DNA from: Rhodococcus jostii NBRC 16295 | Lineage (GTDB): Bacteria > Actinomycetota > Actinomycetes > Mycobacteriales > Mycobacteriaceae | NCBI RefSeq assembly: GCF_001894825.1 | Contig: NZ_BCWY01000029.1 | Coordinates: 1 to 64,000, forward strand | DNA: 64,000 nucleotides | Direction of reading: 5' to 3' | Shown: positions 52,945 through 61,653 of the stretch, piece by piece | How the letters are laid out: each line of letters begins with the position of its first letter | Numbering within the stretch: the stretch's first letter is position 1 | The notes under the pieces: generated by a model | What the model saw: the letters and a program-made list of their open reading frames with translations, nothing else | The model's database searches: none | Told to the model about the DNA's origin: nothing | Program-made: the position numbers and the translations under genes

Positions 52945-53694
52945 TCAGGCGACGAGTGCGCGACGCAGGTCGTCGAATTCGCCCTCGGTCATGCCGTGGG
53001 CCCGGAGGTAGCCGCGGACGCCTCCGTGGGTGGTGGTGATCGAGTCGAGAGTCGTGCGCATCAGCGCGGACGGGCTGGCGCCGACCAGGTGGTCGACGTC
53101 CACGCCGTCGGGAAGGCCGCGGGCGCGCATCTTGTCGGCCATCGCGAGCGCCCACTCACCGGCCAGCAGAACCTCGGACATTGCGTAGTCGGCCACGATG
53201 TCGCGCTGATCGACACCCACCGCCGCAAGGGTCAATGCGACGACCAGACCGGTGCGGTCCTTGCCTGCGGTGCAGTGCACGACGGTGGGGTCGTCGCCCG
53301 AGCCGGCGATGGCACGGACTGCGCGGGTCAAGCGATGTCCGTAGTTCCCGACCATCTCGCGGTAGACGACGGCGAGGTCGAAGTTCGCGCCGTCGAGGTC
53401 GATCTCCCCCTCGTACACCGGCAGGTGCTCCACCCGATGTCCGACACCGTCGAGAGCGTTCGGGCTGTCGTCCAGTTCCTGCTGTTCGCGGAGGTCGATG
53501 ACGAGTGCGAGTTTCCGCTCGCGGAGGAGGTCGCGCGCCGGCTGGTCGAGCTTGTGCAAGGCGTCCGACCGGAACAGCTTGTTCCACTTGGTCGTTCCCG
53601 CGTCCGTGGAAAAGCCGCCGAGATCGCGAAAGTTGTACGTGCCGGTCAGATTCAGGCGCCGATGATTGCTCGGCGCCGGCAGAGTGCTGGTCAT
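52945..53694 (-). CDS. PtpB-like protein tyrosine/dual-specificity phosphatase
   Basis: 249 residues. The N-terminal GTYNFRDLGGFSTDAG and the P-loop VVHCTAGKDRTGL (catalytic Cys141, Arg147) are hallmarks of the MptpB family. Such phosphatases act on phosphotyrosine, phosphoserine/threonine and phosphoinositides through a cysteinyl-phosphate. No signal peptide is seen. It lies 26 bases from the Rv0805-like gene in the Ugp-type operon. Here it may release phosphate from a small imported phosphomonoester; that role is inference. Confidence 0.88.
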   Translation of the reverse strand: MTSTLPAPSNHRRLNLTGTYNFRDLGGFSTDAGTTKWNKLFRSDALHKLDQPARDLLRERKLALVIDLREQQELDDSPNALDGVGHRVEHLPVYEGEIDLDGANFDLAVVYREMVGNYGHRLTRAVRAIAGSGDDPTVVHCTAGKDRTGLVVALTLAAVGVDQRDIVADYAMSEVLLAGEWALAMADKMRARGLPDGVDVDHLVGASPSALMRTTLDSITTTHGGVRGYLRAHGMTEGEFDDLRRALVA

Positions 53695-53725
53695 GTTTCG
53701 GTGTCTCGTTCCGTTCGGAAGGTGG

Positions 53726-55087
53726 TTACCGGATGAGGTCTTGGACGCGCTGCTGCGCCGCCTGCATGGTGGTGGCCGGGTCCTTGCCGTAGTACACCGA
53801 GTCCTCCACCGCCTGTTCGAGAATGTCGTCGGCCTGCACGTAGCTGTTGCCGGGGTAGGACTTCCACGCCTCGAGCTTGTCGAGTTGTCCGAGGTTGGGC
53901 GCCAGCAGCGGATTGTTGTCGGCCCATTCCTTCAGCGACGCCGGGTCCTGCGTGAGTGACGGGCGCAGCGGCAGGTAGCCGATCTTGCTGGAGATCTCGG
54001 TGTACGCGTGATCGCTCGTCATGAACGTGATGAACTCCCACGACGCGCGCTGCTTCGCCGGATCCTGCGAGAACGTGAACAACGCCGACCCGGAATTGGT
54101 GGGCACGGCGTCGTGGCCGTCGAAGGCGGGCATCGGTGCGGCCCGCAGGTCCCAGCCGCCGGTGGCCGCCGACTTCATGAACATCCCCTGCAGCGCCGAC
54201 GTCTGCAACTGGATCGCCACGTCACCCTTCGCGAAACTTTCGTACTGGGTGGTCGAGTCGAGATTGGCGAGGACGCCGTCGTCGTACATCTGCCGCAACG
54301 TGGTCACCGCCGATACCGCCTCGGGCTCACCGAATTCGATGGTCGTGCGGTCCTGCGACAGCACGTCGCCGCCGGCCGACCGGAACAGCGCCTGCATGCA
54401 CCAGTTTCCGCCCTTCACCGAGCACGACACGGACAGCGCCGGCTTGCCCGTCGCCGCAGTCACCGCCTTCGCGGCGGCCGCGACCTTCGGCCACGTCGAC
54501 AGGTCCGCGTCGGCCGGCAGGCCGGCCTTCGCGAGTGCCGTCGCGTTGTAGAAGAGGGTGGGTGTGGAGAACACGTACGGGATGCCGAACGTCTCGCCGT
54601 TCCAGTCGCCGAGCGTCGCGGCCCGCGGGTGGAACGGGTGCTCGCCGCCGAACGTCGCGTCCACGGCCTCCGCGCCGAACAGTCCGTCGAGCGACTGGGC
54701 ACCGAGTTCGTTGACGGCGAAATCGAGGGTGTCGAAGGTCAATTGGGCCACATCGGGCGGCGAGCCGGCGAGCATCTGTGTCTGCACGCTACTCGCCGTT
54801 CCGGACCCTGCGGTGCCGCTGCCCTGCGGCGGCTGCGCCTTCACGTGGATGTTCGGGTGCTCGGCCTCGAAGTCGGCGACGAGGCCGTTGATCGTGTCCG
54901 ACCACAGTCCCGCCTGCTGGAGGTTGTACGACTCGAAGACGATGTCGACCTGCTGGTTCGGGTCGAGTTCGGGCACCGGTTCGCCGCTGCCGGCAGCCCC
55001 GGGTGCGGCGCCGCCCGTGGCACAGCCGGCCAGGGTGGCGGCGGCCACGGCCGCGGCCAGCACGGCAGAGAGTGTCGATTTACGCAT
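53726..55087 (-). CDS. UgpB-like ABC substrate-binding lipoprotein
   Basis: 453 residues. Signal with lipobox ATLAGCATGG (Cys near 22), then a cluster-D binding fold: VDIVFESYNLQQAGLWSDTI near 48 and SSKIGYLPLRPSLTQ near 385, the GYLPxR motif seen in UgpB-type proteins. A disulfide-like pair CSVKGGNWC near 229 is present. It should bind glycerol-3-phosphate, a glycerophosphodiester or a related compound outside the cell. The ATG shares one base with the ATPase stop (TGATG). Confidence 0.87.
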   Translation of the reverse strand: MRKSTLSAVLAAAVAAATLAGCATGGAAPGAAGSGEPVPELDPNQQVDIVFESYNLQQAGLWSDTINGLVADFEAEHPNIHVKAQPPQGSGTAGSGTASSVQTQMLAGSPPDVAQLTFDTLDFAVNELGAQSLDGLFGAEAVDATFGGEHPFHPRAATLGDWNGETFGIPYVFSTPTLFYNATALAKAGLPADADLSTWPKVAAAAKAVTAATGKPALSVSCSVKGGNWCMQALFRSAGGDVLSQDRTTIEFGEPEAVSAVTTLRQMYDDGVLANLDSTTQYESFAKGDVAIQLQTSALQGMFMKSAATGGWDLRAAPMPAFDGHDAVPTNSGSALFTFSQDPAKQRASWEFITFMTSDHAYTEISSKIGYLPLRPSLTQDPASLKEWADNNPLLAPNLGQLDKLEAWKSYPGNSYVQADDILEQAVEDSVYYGKDPATTMQAAQQRVQDLIR

Positions 55088-56238
55088 CACGCTGCTCCTG
55101 TTGCGGAAAGTGTTTCGGAGTGAATCGGGGGTTGAAGGTCGGCGAGTTCGGGGACGTCGACCCATTCCAGACGGCGTCCGGTCGCGCGGTCGAAGAGGTG
55201 CAGGTGGGCGGGATCCGCGGTGAGGACCGCGGACCGGTGGGCGTGCAACGCGATCGGCCGGGGCGCCCGGACGCAGACAGTCGCACCGCCGACCTCGCAG
55301 TACGCGACCTGCTCGCTGCCGAGGTTCTCGACCGACGTCACGTCCACCGACAGCCGCACGCCCGCTTTCTCGGCGGGATCGACCACCCGGAGATGTTCCG
55401 GCCGGATCCCCAGGACGATGTCGCGGCCCTCGGTCTGTCCCGGCCACAGCGGCGCGGTCACTCCCTCGGCCGACGCCACGACCGTCCCCTGCACCGTGCG
55501 GACCCGCGCGTCGAGCAGATTCATCGCGGGACTGCCGAGGAAACCGGCGACGAACACGGATGCCGGACGGTCGTAGACGTCCTCGGGCGTTCCGACCTGT
55601 TCGAGAGCGCCGTTGTCGAGCAGGGCGATCCGCGTCGCCATCGTCATCGCCTCGACCTGATCGTGGGTGACGTACACGAACGTGGCTCCGAGCCTGCGAT
55701 GGAGTTCGGTGAGTTCGCGCCGCGTCGCGGTCCGGAGCTTGGCATCGAGATTGGAGAGCGGCTCGTCCATCAGGAACGCCTTCGGATTGCGCACGATCGC
55801 GCGCCCGACCGCGACGCGTTGCCGCTGGCCGCCGGACAGCTCCTTCGGCTTTCTGCCCAGCAGGTGAGCGATGTCGAGTTGCTGCGCGACGGCCTCGACA
55901 CGCTCGGCGGCCTCGGACTTGCGCATCTTCTTCACGCGCAATGGAAACGCGAGGTTCTTCGCGACGCTGAGGTGTGGGTAGAGCGCGTAGCTCTGGAAGA
56001 CCATCGCGACGTCCCGGCGCCGGGACGGGGCGGCGGTGATGTCTTCGTCGTCGAGCAGGATACGGCCGCCGGTCGGCTCGAGGAGGCCCGCGAGCATCCT
56101 CAGCAGCGTGGTCTTGCCGCAACCGCTGGGCCCGAGGAGGACGAGGAAGTCGCCGTCCCGGATGTCGAGGTCGATGTTGTCGACCGCGGTGAAATCTGCG
56201 AACTTCCGACTCAGATTCTCGATCCGAATCCTGCCCAT
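55087..56238 (-). CDS. UgpC/MalK-type ABC ATP-binding protein
   Basis: 383 residues. Walker A GPSGCGKTTLLRMLAGL near 34-50, Q-loop FQSYALYPH, signature LSGGQRQRVAVGRAI near 132, Walker B FLMDEPLSNLDAKLR, H-loop YVTHDQVEAM. The C-terminal ~150 residues form the regulatory TOBE/OB domain (GIRPEHLRV). GGGAGAGG lies before the ATG. It is the first gene of the importer operon and energises uptake. Confidence 0.93.
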   Translation of the reverse strand: MGRIRIENLSRKFADFTAVDNIDLDIRDGDFLVLLGPSGCGKTTLLRMLAGLLEPTGGRILLDDEDITAAPSRRRDVAMVFQSYALYPHLSVAKNLAFPLRVKKMRKSEAAERVEAVAQQLDIAHLLGRKPKELSGGQRQRVAVGRAIVRNPKAFLMDEPLSNLDAKLRTATRRELTELHRRLGATFVYVTHDQVEAMTMATRIALLDNGALEQVGTPEDVYDRPASVFVAGFLGSPAMNLLDARVRTVQGTVVASAEGVTAPLWPGQTEGRDIVLGIRPEHLRVVDPAEKAGVRLSVDVTSVENLGSEQVAYCEVGGATVCVRAPRPIALHAHRSAVLTADPAHLHLFDRATGRRLEWVDVPELADLQPPIHSETLSATGAA

Positions 56239-56259
56239 TGGCCTCTCCCGATGAAATGA

Positions 56260-56295
56260 CGTTACCCAATCTCAGCGAGACGGGAATTTCGTTAC
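56260..56295. promoter_or_regulatory. Direct CGTTAC repeats before the importer operon
   Basis: CGTTAC occurs at 56260-56265 and 56290-56295, exactly 30 bases apart, each preceded by a GAA-rich stretch. They lie 22 and 52 bases before the ATPase start. The 30-base phase (about three helical turns) suggests two sites on one DNA face, perhaps for the adjacent RpiR-type regulator. Confidence 0.35.
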
Positions 56296-56385
56296 ATCGG
56301 TAGTTAGCCAGGCTCAGGTTAATGGCGAGCGAATGGCTGTCCAATCATCGGTGATGCTTCGCGCAACTACCGGAGCCGGACGCCC

Positions 56386-57255
56386 TCACGGATGGATCAG
56401 CGGCACAATCTGTTTGAACGTCGCCGCGGCCGCCTCCGCCGATCCACCCCGCACCCGGCAGACGGCGATCTGCAGGCTGATGAGGAACGCAATCTGCACC
56501 ACGGTGGCCGACGCACCCAGCCCACCCCACGGCCCCGTGCCGCCACCGATGACGAGCCCGATATCGGATTTCTCCACCAGCGTCGATCGGGCGTAGCTGG
56601 TGACGCCGATGACCGTGGCGCCCGCCGCGCGGGCGGCCTCCACCGGCCGCAGGGTGACCGTGTTCAGCCCGCTGTCGCTCACCGCGAGGCACACGTCGCG
56701 GGAGGTGAGGCGCCCCGCAGTCAATTGCTGGATCACGGCATCGGTCGGTGCCTCGGCGTGGCGGCCGTTGAGAATGAACCGGACGGCCACGGCAGCCGCC
56801 GACGGTCCAGAACCGCCGTTCCCCACCACGACTACCCGCTCCGCCGTCGCGAGCGCCGACACCGCCCGTTCGAATGCGTCTTCGTCGAGGGGTGCGAGAG
56901 CGCCGGCGAGGTCCGTCGCCAGTTCGGCGAACACCGCCCGCACCAGCCCCGAACCGCTCTTTTCGGCCGGGAGTTCTCCCGAGGGACCCGTGTCGGCGGC
57001 ACCCAGATCCCTCAGCAGAAGCATCCGCAGGTGCTGGAACCCCTTGAAACCGAGATTCTGGCAGGCCCGGATCACCGTGGCCGTCGACGTCCCCGCATTC
57101 TCGGCCACGTCGGCGGCGGACCACCAGGCAACCTCGCTCGGGCGCGCGACGCAGACCTCGGCGACGCGACGTTCACTCGGCGCGAGTGACGGCGCAATGG
57201 CACGGATCGCGGACAGGGTCGCTCCCACGGGCGGGTCGCTCGGTGACGAACTCAT
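56386..57255 (-). CDS. MurR/RpiR family transcriptional regulator
   Basis: 289 residues. The N-terminal HTH_6 domain (about 12-85) contains DVAENAGTSTATVIRACQNL; the SIS sugar-phosphate domain follows (VVVVGNGGSGPSAAAVAVRF near 145 and AVSDSGLNTVTLRPVEAARA). SIS domains bind phosphosugars, which agrees with an importer of phosphorylated compounds downstream. The frame reaches six codons further up; I take MSSSPS at 57255. It is 147 bases upstream of the ATPase gene on the same strand and probably controls the whole operon. Confidence 0.9.
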   Translation of the reverse strand: MSSSPSDPPVGATLSAIRAIAPSLAPSERRVAEVCVARPSEVAWWSAADVAENAGTSTATVIRACQNLGFKGFQHLRMLLLRDLGAADTGPSGELPAEKSGSGLVRAVFAELATDLAGALAPLDEDAFERAVSALATAERVVVVGNGGSGPSAAAVAVRFILNGRHAEAPTDAVIQQLTAGRLTSRDVCLAVSDSGLNTVTLRPVEAARAAGATVIGVTSYARSTLVEKSDIGLVIGGGTGPWGGLGASATVVQIAFLISLQIAVCRVRGGSAEAAAATFKQIVPLIHP

Positions 57256-57343
57256 CCGACCTGGATAACACACGGCCGTGAACGACCGACGTCACGCCGT
57301 GCCCCACCGCGCGATGTCCGATTACGCCGAGGACTACACGAGT

Positions 57344-57931
57344 TCAGGCGTCGCCGAGACCCGTGGGCGCGCGGACGTCGAAGACATGCATCATCTGAGA
57401 CAAGGTCCTGTAGTACCCGACCAGTACCACGAGTTCGAGTAGCGCCGGCTGACCCAGGCCGGCTTCGAATCGACGGAAGTCCTCGTCTTCGAGGGTGGTG
57501 GTGCCCTCGAGAAGATGACGGCAGAAGTTGTGCGCCGCCTGTTCGGTGGCATCCTCGGAGCGGAACTCGCCGCGCCGAAGCGCCGCCATCTCTTCGTCTC
57601 TCAGCCCGACGGCGCGTCCGACCCGTTCGTGGGCATATCGTTCGAACTCGCTGTCCGTCGCGGCGGCGACGGTGAGGATCGCGATTTCTCTGACCCGGGA
57701 CGTCATCTCCGTCCGATACCGCACCGCACTTCCGAGCTCTTGCAGGGCCGAACCGAGGCCGGGCACGTGCAGCATCAGTCCGAAGGGCCCGTTGAGCCGG
57801 CCTTCACCGTCCCGAAGGGCGAACAGCTGTGGTCCCTCCGCGCGGGGGCCCGTCACGATGCTGTCGTACAACGCATTTTGCTCGGCGTCCAGCTCGGCGG
57901 GCGCCAGGGTCTTGATCCGTGAATCTGGCAT
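57344..57931 (-). CDS. Carboxymuconolactone decarboxylase-like protein without CxxC
   Basis: 195 residues. The AhpD/CMD core reads VREIAILTVAAATDSEFERY near 85-104, ending at AHERVGRAVGLRDEEM. The redox CxxC of AhpD is absent and SEFERYAHE stands in its place, closer to true gamma-carboxymuconolactone decarboxylases. It may decarboxylate or isomerise a ring-cleavage-like intermediate. I start it at ATG 57931 where family alignment begins. It is divergent from the hydrolase/monooxygenase pair across 239 bases with no recognised feature. Confidence 0.85.
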   Translation of the reverse strand: MPDSRIKTLAPAELDAEQNALYDSIVTGPRAEGPQLFALRDGEGRLNGPFGLMLHVPGLGSALQELGSAVRYRTEMTSRVREIAILTVAAATDSEFERYAHERVGRAVGLRDEEMAALRRGEFRSEDATEQAAHNFCRHLLEGTTTLEDEDFRRFEAGLGQPALLELVVLVGYYRTLSQMMHVFDVRAPTGLGDA

Positions 57932-58170
57932 GGAATTACCATCTTTCAGAAAAGTGGCCGGGTAGGCGCGATGATGAGACACAGAGTATGCCGCACCAGG
58001 CTCTGCACTCCTCGGTCGACACCGAATCACATCCCGAACCGAAGCTATTCGTCTGATGGATGCCGCGCATACGGGACTGGGGGTTCCCGAATATTCCCTG
58101 ATTCGCCACTCTTGAGCCACGGCCCACGGTGGTAGTGGGCTCCGATACCAGACGAAGAGGTGACGTCGAC

Positions 58171-59112
58171 GTGACAGCCCCGGTGGGGAACTCTGCCCGA
58201 TGCGAGGTCCAGTCCTGCCCCGACATCGAGTTCGGTCGCTTCGACGGCCACATCCTCCGACTCGATTTGTCTCTCCCGATCGGCGTTGATGCCCCCGCTG
58301 TCGTGCTTTACCTGCACGGCGGCGGCTGGATGATCGGATCTCGCAAGAGTCGTGCCGTGCGGGCGGAACGACTCGCTCGGCACGGGTTCGCTGTCGCGAG
58401 CATCGACTACCGTCCCTCCACCGCGGCACCCTTCCCTGCCCAGATCGTCGATGTGGGCGCCGCGATCGAGTGGCTGAAAGGCCCTGGACAAGCCTTCGGA
58501 CTCGACTCGAATCGTCTCGCCCTCTGGGGCGCGTCGGCGGGCGCCCACTTGGCGCTACTGGCCGCCGCCACTCCCACCATTCCGCGCGTGCAGCATCGCC
58601 TTCCGAGTCCGGCCGCGAACGTGCGGGCCGCCGTCGGCTTCTTCGGATGCTATGACCTCACCTCCCGGGGCGACGACGATCGCCCGGACGCCGGTTCCGG
58701 GATACCGCGCGAGATCCTCGAACAGGAATGGCCGCCGGGGGTCCCCGCACCGCCTTCGTCTCGGTACCTGAGAGCTCGACTGCTGGGGGTCGACGAATCG
58801 ACGTTGAGCGATCGTGACCTGGCCACCATCAGCCCGTTCGCGAAGGCGCATCACATCCGCGTGCCGATCTTTCTCCTCCACGGAACACGCGACTCGATCA
58901 CGTCCGTGCAGCAGAGCCGACGGATGGCTCGTGAACTGCGACGCCTCGGCGGGACGGCGCGCCTGAGTCTTCTCGAGGGTGCCAATCACGAGGACGCCGC
59001 GTTCGACACGGACGCCACCATCGCCAAGGTCGCCGCCTTCCTCCGCGAACACCTGGGCCCGTTCTGCACCCCGCCACTTACTTCCAAACATGTTATCCAA
59101 CAAGGAGATTGA
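58171..59112 (+). CDS. Alpha/beta hydrolase (HSL/BD-FAE-like esterase)
   Basis: 313 residues. The oxyanion motif LYLHGGGWMIG near 43-53 and nucleophile elbow WGASAGAHLAL near 118 (Ser in GASAG) place it in the hormone-sensitive-lipase-type esterases; Asp is likely in LLHGTRDSIT near 240 and His in EGANHEDAAF near 270. It hydrolyses an ester, lactone or formamide. The GTG at 58171 has GAAGAGG upstream; an earlier in-frame GTG at 58129 is possible. It lies six bases before the monooxygenase gene and is surely cotranscribed. Confidence 0.85.
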   Translation: MTAPVGNSARCEVQSCPDIEFGRFDGHILRLDLSLPIGVDAPAVVLYLHGGGWMIGSRKSRAVRAERLARHGFAVASIDYRPSTAAPFPAQIVDVGAAIEWLKGPGQAFGLDSNRLALWGASAGAHLALLAAATPTIPRVQHRLPSPAANVRAAVGFFGCYDLTSRGDDDRPDAGSGIPREILEQEWPPGVPAPPSSRYLRARLLGVDESTLSDRDLATISPFAKAHHIRVPIFLLHGTRDSITSVQQSRRMARELRRLGGTARLSLLEGANHEDAAFDTDATIAKVAAFLREHLGPFCTPPLTSKHVIQQGD

Positions 59113-59118
59113 TTCGAT

Positions 59119-60618
59119 ATGACCGCTCGCGTAGTTGTCGTCGGTGGTGGACCGTCGGGCCTGACGGTTGCGACCGAACTGTCACGGGCCGGGGTCGAGG
59201 TCGTTGTTCTCGAACGTCGAACGCAGCCGGTTCAGTCACGAGCCGGGACCATTCTGCCGAGAGTGCTGGAGCTACTCGATTCCCGGGGCCTGGCGCAGAA
59301 ATTCATCGACCGGGCCGCGACCATTCGCTCCAACCCCCTGATACCCGTTCACATCTGGGCCGGGATGCAACCGGTCGACTGGCGGCATCTCGAATCGCGG
59401 TTCGGGTTTCGGCTGGTTCTTCCGCAGAACCACACCGAGGACCTGCTACTGGAGGAAGCACTCCGACTCGGAGTCGTCGTCAAGCACGGCGTGACTGTCG
59501 AATCCGTAGTCCAGCACTCCGACACGGTGACCGTGAACGCAGCGACCGAGGACGGACCCGTCAGCCTGTCCGCCGACTATCTGGTCGGCGCCGACGGCGG
59601 ACGCAGTACGGTGCGGTCCCAACTCGGACTCGGTTTCGAGGGACACGGGCCGACATTCACCGGAATCGTGGCAGACCTGAGGATGGAAAGGCCGTGGCCC
59701 GAAGCGCGGCGGATGATCGACAACGACAAGGGCTGGATCACCTCGTTTCCGTTCGGCGAGAACGAGTCGATCACCCGGTTCAACATCGTGCACGCCGAAC
59801 GCAGGCATGCCGCTCCGGGGGAACTGGTGACCGCCGACGAAGTTCGCCGATGCCTCACCGATGTTCTGGAGAAGGACCTGCCGTTCGACGAATTGGTGTG
59901 GGCGTCTCGCTTCACCGACTCCCTGAGAATCGCAACCAGATTCCAGCAGGGCCGAGTGTTCCTCGTCGGCGAATCTGCCCGCATCCACTACCCCGCGAGC
60001 GGCGTCGGGATGAACTTCTGCATCCAGGATGCATTCAACCTCGGGTGGAAGCTCGCCGCCGTCATCAACGGACACGCAGGACCGGCACTCCTGGCGACCT
60101 ATGAGACCGAACGCCGGCCGGTCGCGGAGGCACTGCTGCGCAGTGTCGCGGCACAGTGCTCGGTCCAGTTCGACTTCACACCGGAGGGGGTGGCGTTCAA
60201 GCGAATGTTCGAACGCGACCTGTTACCGATTCCGGAGGTCAATCGCCGAATCGGACTCGAACTCAACGGGCTGTCCTTCCCCTATCCGACCGATTCACAC
60301 CACCATCCGATGGTCGGGCACCGCTGCCCCGATCTGGATCTCGTCACCGGGAACGGTCCGACGAGGATGGGGGAAATGCTGCGCGAGAATGCCCTCGTCC
60401 TCATCGACGCCACCGGGGCAGGCACCTACTCGGCCCTCGCACTGGAGGGCCTGCCGGTTCGCGCCCACACCGGCCACGTCGTCCTCGCTCCCACCGGGCT
60501 CGACGACGTCAAGAGCCTGCTGGTCAGGCCCGACGGCTACATCGCGTGGGCCGGTGCCGACGCCCCCGCGACGGAGGATGCGCAGCTGGCGATCAAGCGC
60601 TGCCTCGCCGTCGAGTGA
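59119..60618 (+). CDS. FAD-dependent monooxygenase with GESARIH variant
   Basis: 499 residues of the aromatic flavin hydroxylase family. Seen: VVVGGGPSGLTVATELSRAG near 6-25, YLVGADGGRSTVRSQLGL near 155, then FLVGESARIHYPASGVGMNF near 282-301. The last block is normally GDAAH-H-P; here Asp-Ala-Ala-His is replaced by Glu-Ser-Ala-Arg, an uncommon change at the FAD-contacting GD motif. The final ~110 residues form a thioredoxin-like domain. AAGGAG is 11 bases before the ATG. The hydrolase and the divergent CMD-like gene suggest a ring-oxidising pathway. Confidence 0.87.
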   Translation: MTARVVVVGGGPSGLTVATELSRAGVEVVVLERRTQPVQSRAGTILPRVLELLDSRGLAQKFIDRAATIRSNPLIPVHIWAGMQPVDWRHLESRFGFRLVLPQNHTEDLLLEEALRLGVVVKHGVTVESVVQHSDTVTVNAATEDGPVSLSADYLVGADGGRSTVRSQLGLGFEGHGPTFTGIVADLRMERPWPEARRMIDNDKGWITSFPFGENESITRFNIVHAERRHAAPGELVTADEVRRCLTDVLEKDLPFDELVWASRFTDSLRIATRFQQGRVFLVGESARIHYPASGVGMNFCIQDAFNLGWKLAAVINGHAGPALLATYETERRPVAEALLRSVAAQCSVQFDFTPEGVAFKRMFERDLLPIPEVNRRIGLELNGLSFPYPTDSHHHPMVGHRCPDLDLVTGNGPTRMGEMLRENALVLIDATGAGTYSALALEGLPVRAHTGHVVLAPTGLDDVKSLLVRPDGYIAWAGADAPATEDAQLAIKRCLAVE

Positions 60619-60639
60619 GCTGCCCGGGGGTGAGGGCAC

Positions 60640-61560
60640 TCACCTGAGTGAGCGAACGAGTTGCGCTCTGAGCCAGCGATGTTCGGGATCCGCGTTGTAC
60701 ATCGGGTGCCACCACAGTGCATGGTTCAGCGGGGCGAGATTCAGAGGGAAGTCCACCGGCCGAATTCCCATTCCGCTCATCCGAGTCGCCAGTCGCTCCG
60801 GCAGGAGGGCGATGCGATCGGTGTGGGCGACGAAATACGGTAGAGCCAGATAGTTTTCGCCGACGACCTGCACGTACGGCTCGACTCCCTGCGCCCTTAC
60901 CTGATGCAGCGGTGTCGTCGCGGCGTGGGGATGCGTCTGAAACACCGCCCACGGGTACTCGGTCAGCTGATCCAGCCGTACTGCGTCCCCGATGTGCTCG
61001 TTGTCCTCGGCCACCATACAGACCCACCGGTCGGAGAAGAGATCGACCGACGGCAGGTCGCTGACGAAGCCACGGGGCACGACCAGTGCATCGGCAGTCC
61101 GCAGGCTGTCCGATGCACGGTCGACGATCTCGGGTCTCAACTGCACGAAGTTGATGCGTAGGTGCGGGGCCTGCGCCAACAGATCACGGGTGATCGTGTC
61201 ACCGACGGCAGCGAGCATGTAGTCGGACATGATCAGGGTGAACTCGCGGCTGGACCGTTCGATCTCGATGCCCGGCTCGGCGTCGAGCACCCGGTCGACT
61301 GCGGAGATCGCGACCGTCGTGCGCTCGACCAAGCTGCGGGCGAGCGGGGTGAGTTGATAGGAGTTGCCCACCCGAGCGAGTAGCGGATCCCCGAAGTACC
61401 TGCGAAGCCGCGCGAGCGCCGCACTCATCGCCGGCTGGCTCAGTCCGACTTCGATCGCTGCTCGGCTCACGCTTCGCTCGCGCAAGAGCGCGTCCAAGGA
61501 CACGATGAGGTTGAGGTCGAGCTTGGCACGGTTGCCGGAGATCCGCTGTATCGAGCTCAT
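60640..61560 (-). CDS. LysR family transcriptional regulator
   Basis: 306 residues. The DNA-binding head LDLNLIVSLDALLRERSVSR and GLSQPAMSAALARLRRYFGD lie near 15-60; the remainder is the effector domain. The NodD-like N-terminus is typical of regulators of aromatic catabolism. It is divergent from the amidohydrolase gene and convergent with the monooxygenase gene. Candidate LysR sites stand in the 93-base gap. Confidence 0.92.
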   Translation of the reverse strand: MSSIQRISGNRAKLDLNLIVSLDALLRERSVSRAAIEVGLSQPAMSAALARLRRYFGDPLLARVGNSYQLTPLARSLVERTTVAISAVDRVLDAEPGIEIERSSREFTLIMSDYMLAAVGDTITRDLLAQAPHLRINFVQLRPEIVDRASDSLRTADALVVPRGFVSDLPSVDLFSDRWVCMVAEDNEHIGDAVRLDQLTEYPWAVFQTHPHAATTPLHQVRAQGVEPYVQVVGENYLALPYFVAHTDRIALLPERLATRMSGMGIRPVDFPLNLAPLNHALWWHPMYNADPEHRWLRAQLVRSLR

Positions 61561-61586
61561 GGATGCAGACTATATGCGACCCGGCA

Positions 61587-61606
61587 TTCCCAAATAACCT
61601 CGGGAA
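61587..61606. promoter_or_regulatory. TTCCC-N10-GGGAA, candidate LysR operator
   Basis: A perfect 5-bp inverted repeat with an AT-rich middle lies between the divergent lysR and amidohydrolase genes, 27 bases from the lysR start. It agrees with the usual T-N11-A shape of LysR sites. Confidence 0.5.
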
Positions 61607-61618
61607 AATGAGACTGAT

Positions 61619-61633
61619 GGAAGTCAATCTTCC
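61619..61633. promoter_or_regulatory. GGAAG-N5-CTTCC inverted repeat
   Basis: A second perfect 5-bp inverted repeat lies 21 bases before the amidohydrolase start. It may be a second regulator site or a small hairpin in the 5' leader. Confidence 0.35.
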
Positions 61634-61653
61634 TCTCTCCGAACAGGACACTC

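Noticed and set aside
53726..56344. 872-codon frame suggesting a fused ATPase and binding protein
   Set aside because: The N-terminal half is the ATPase gene read in the wrong frame. The lipoprotein signal at 55087 marks the true start.
57932..58170. Regulatory element in the divergent gap before the hydrolase gene
   Set aside because: CGAAT...ATTCG is a weak repeat and no convincing operator symmetry or -10 with correct spacing was found.
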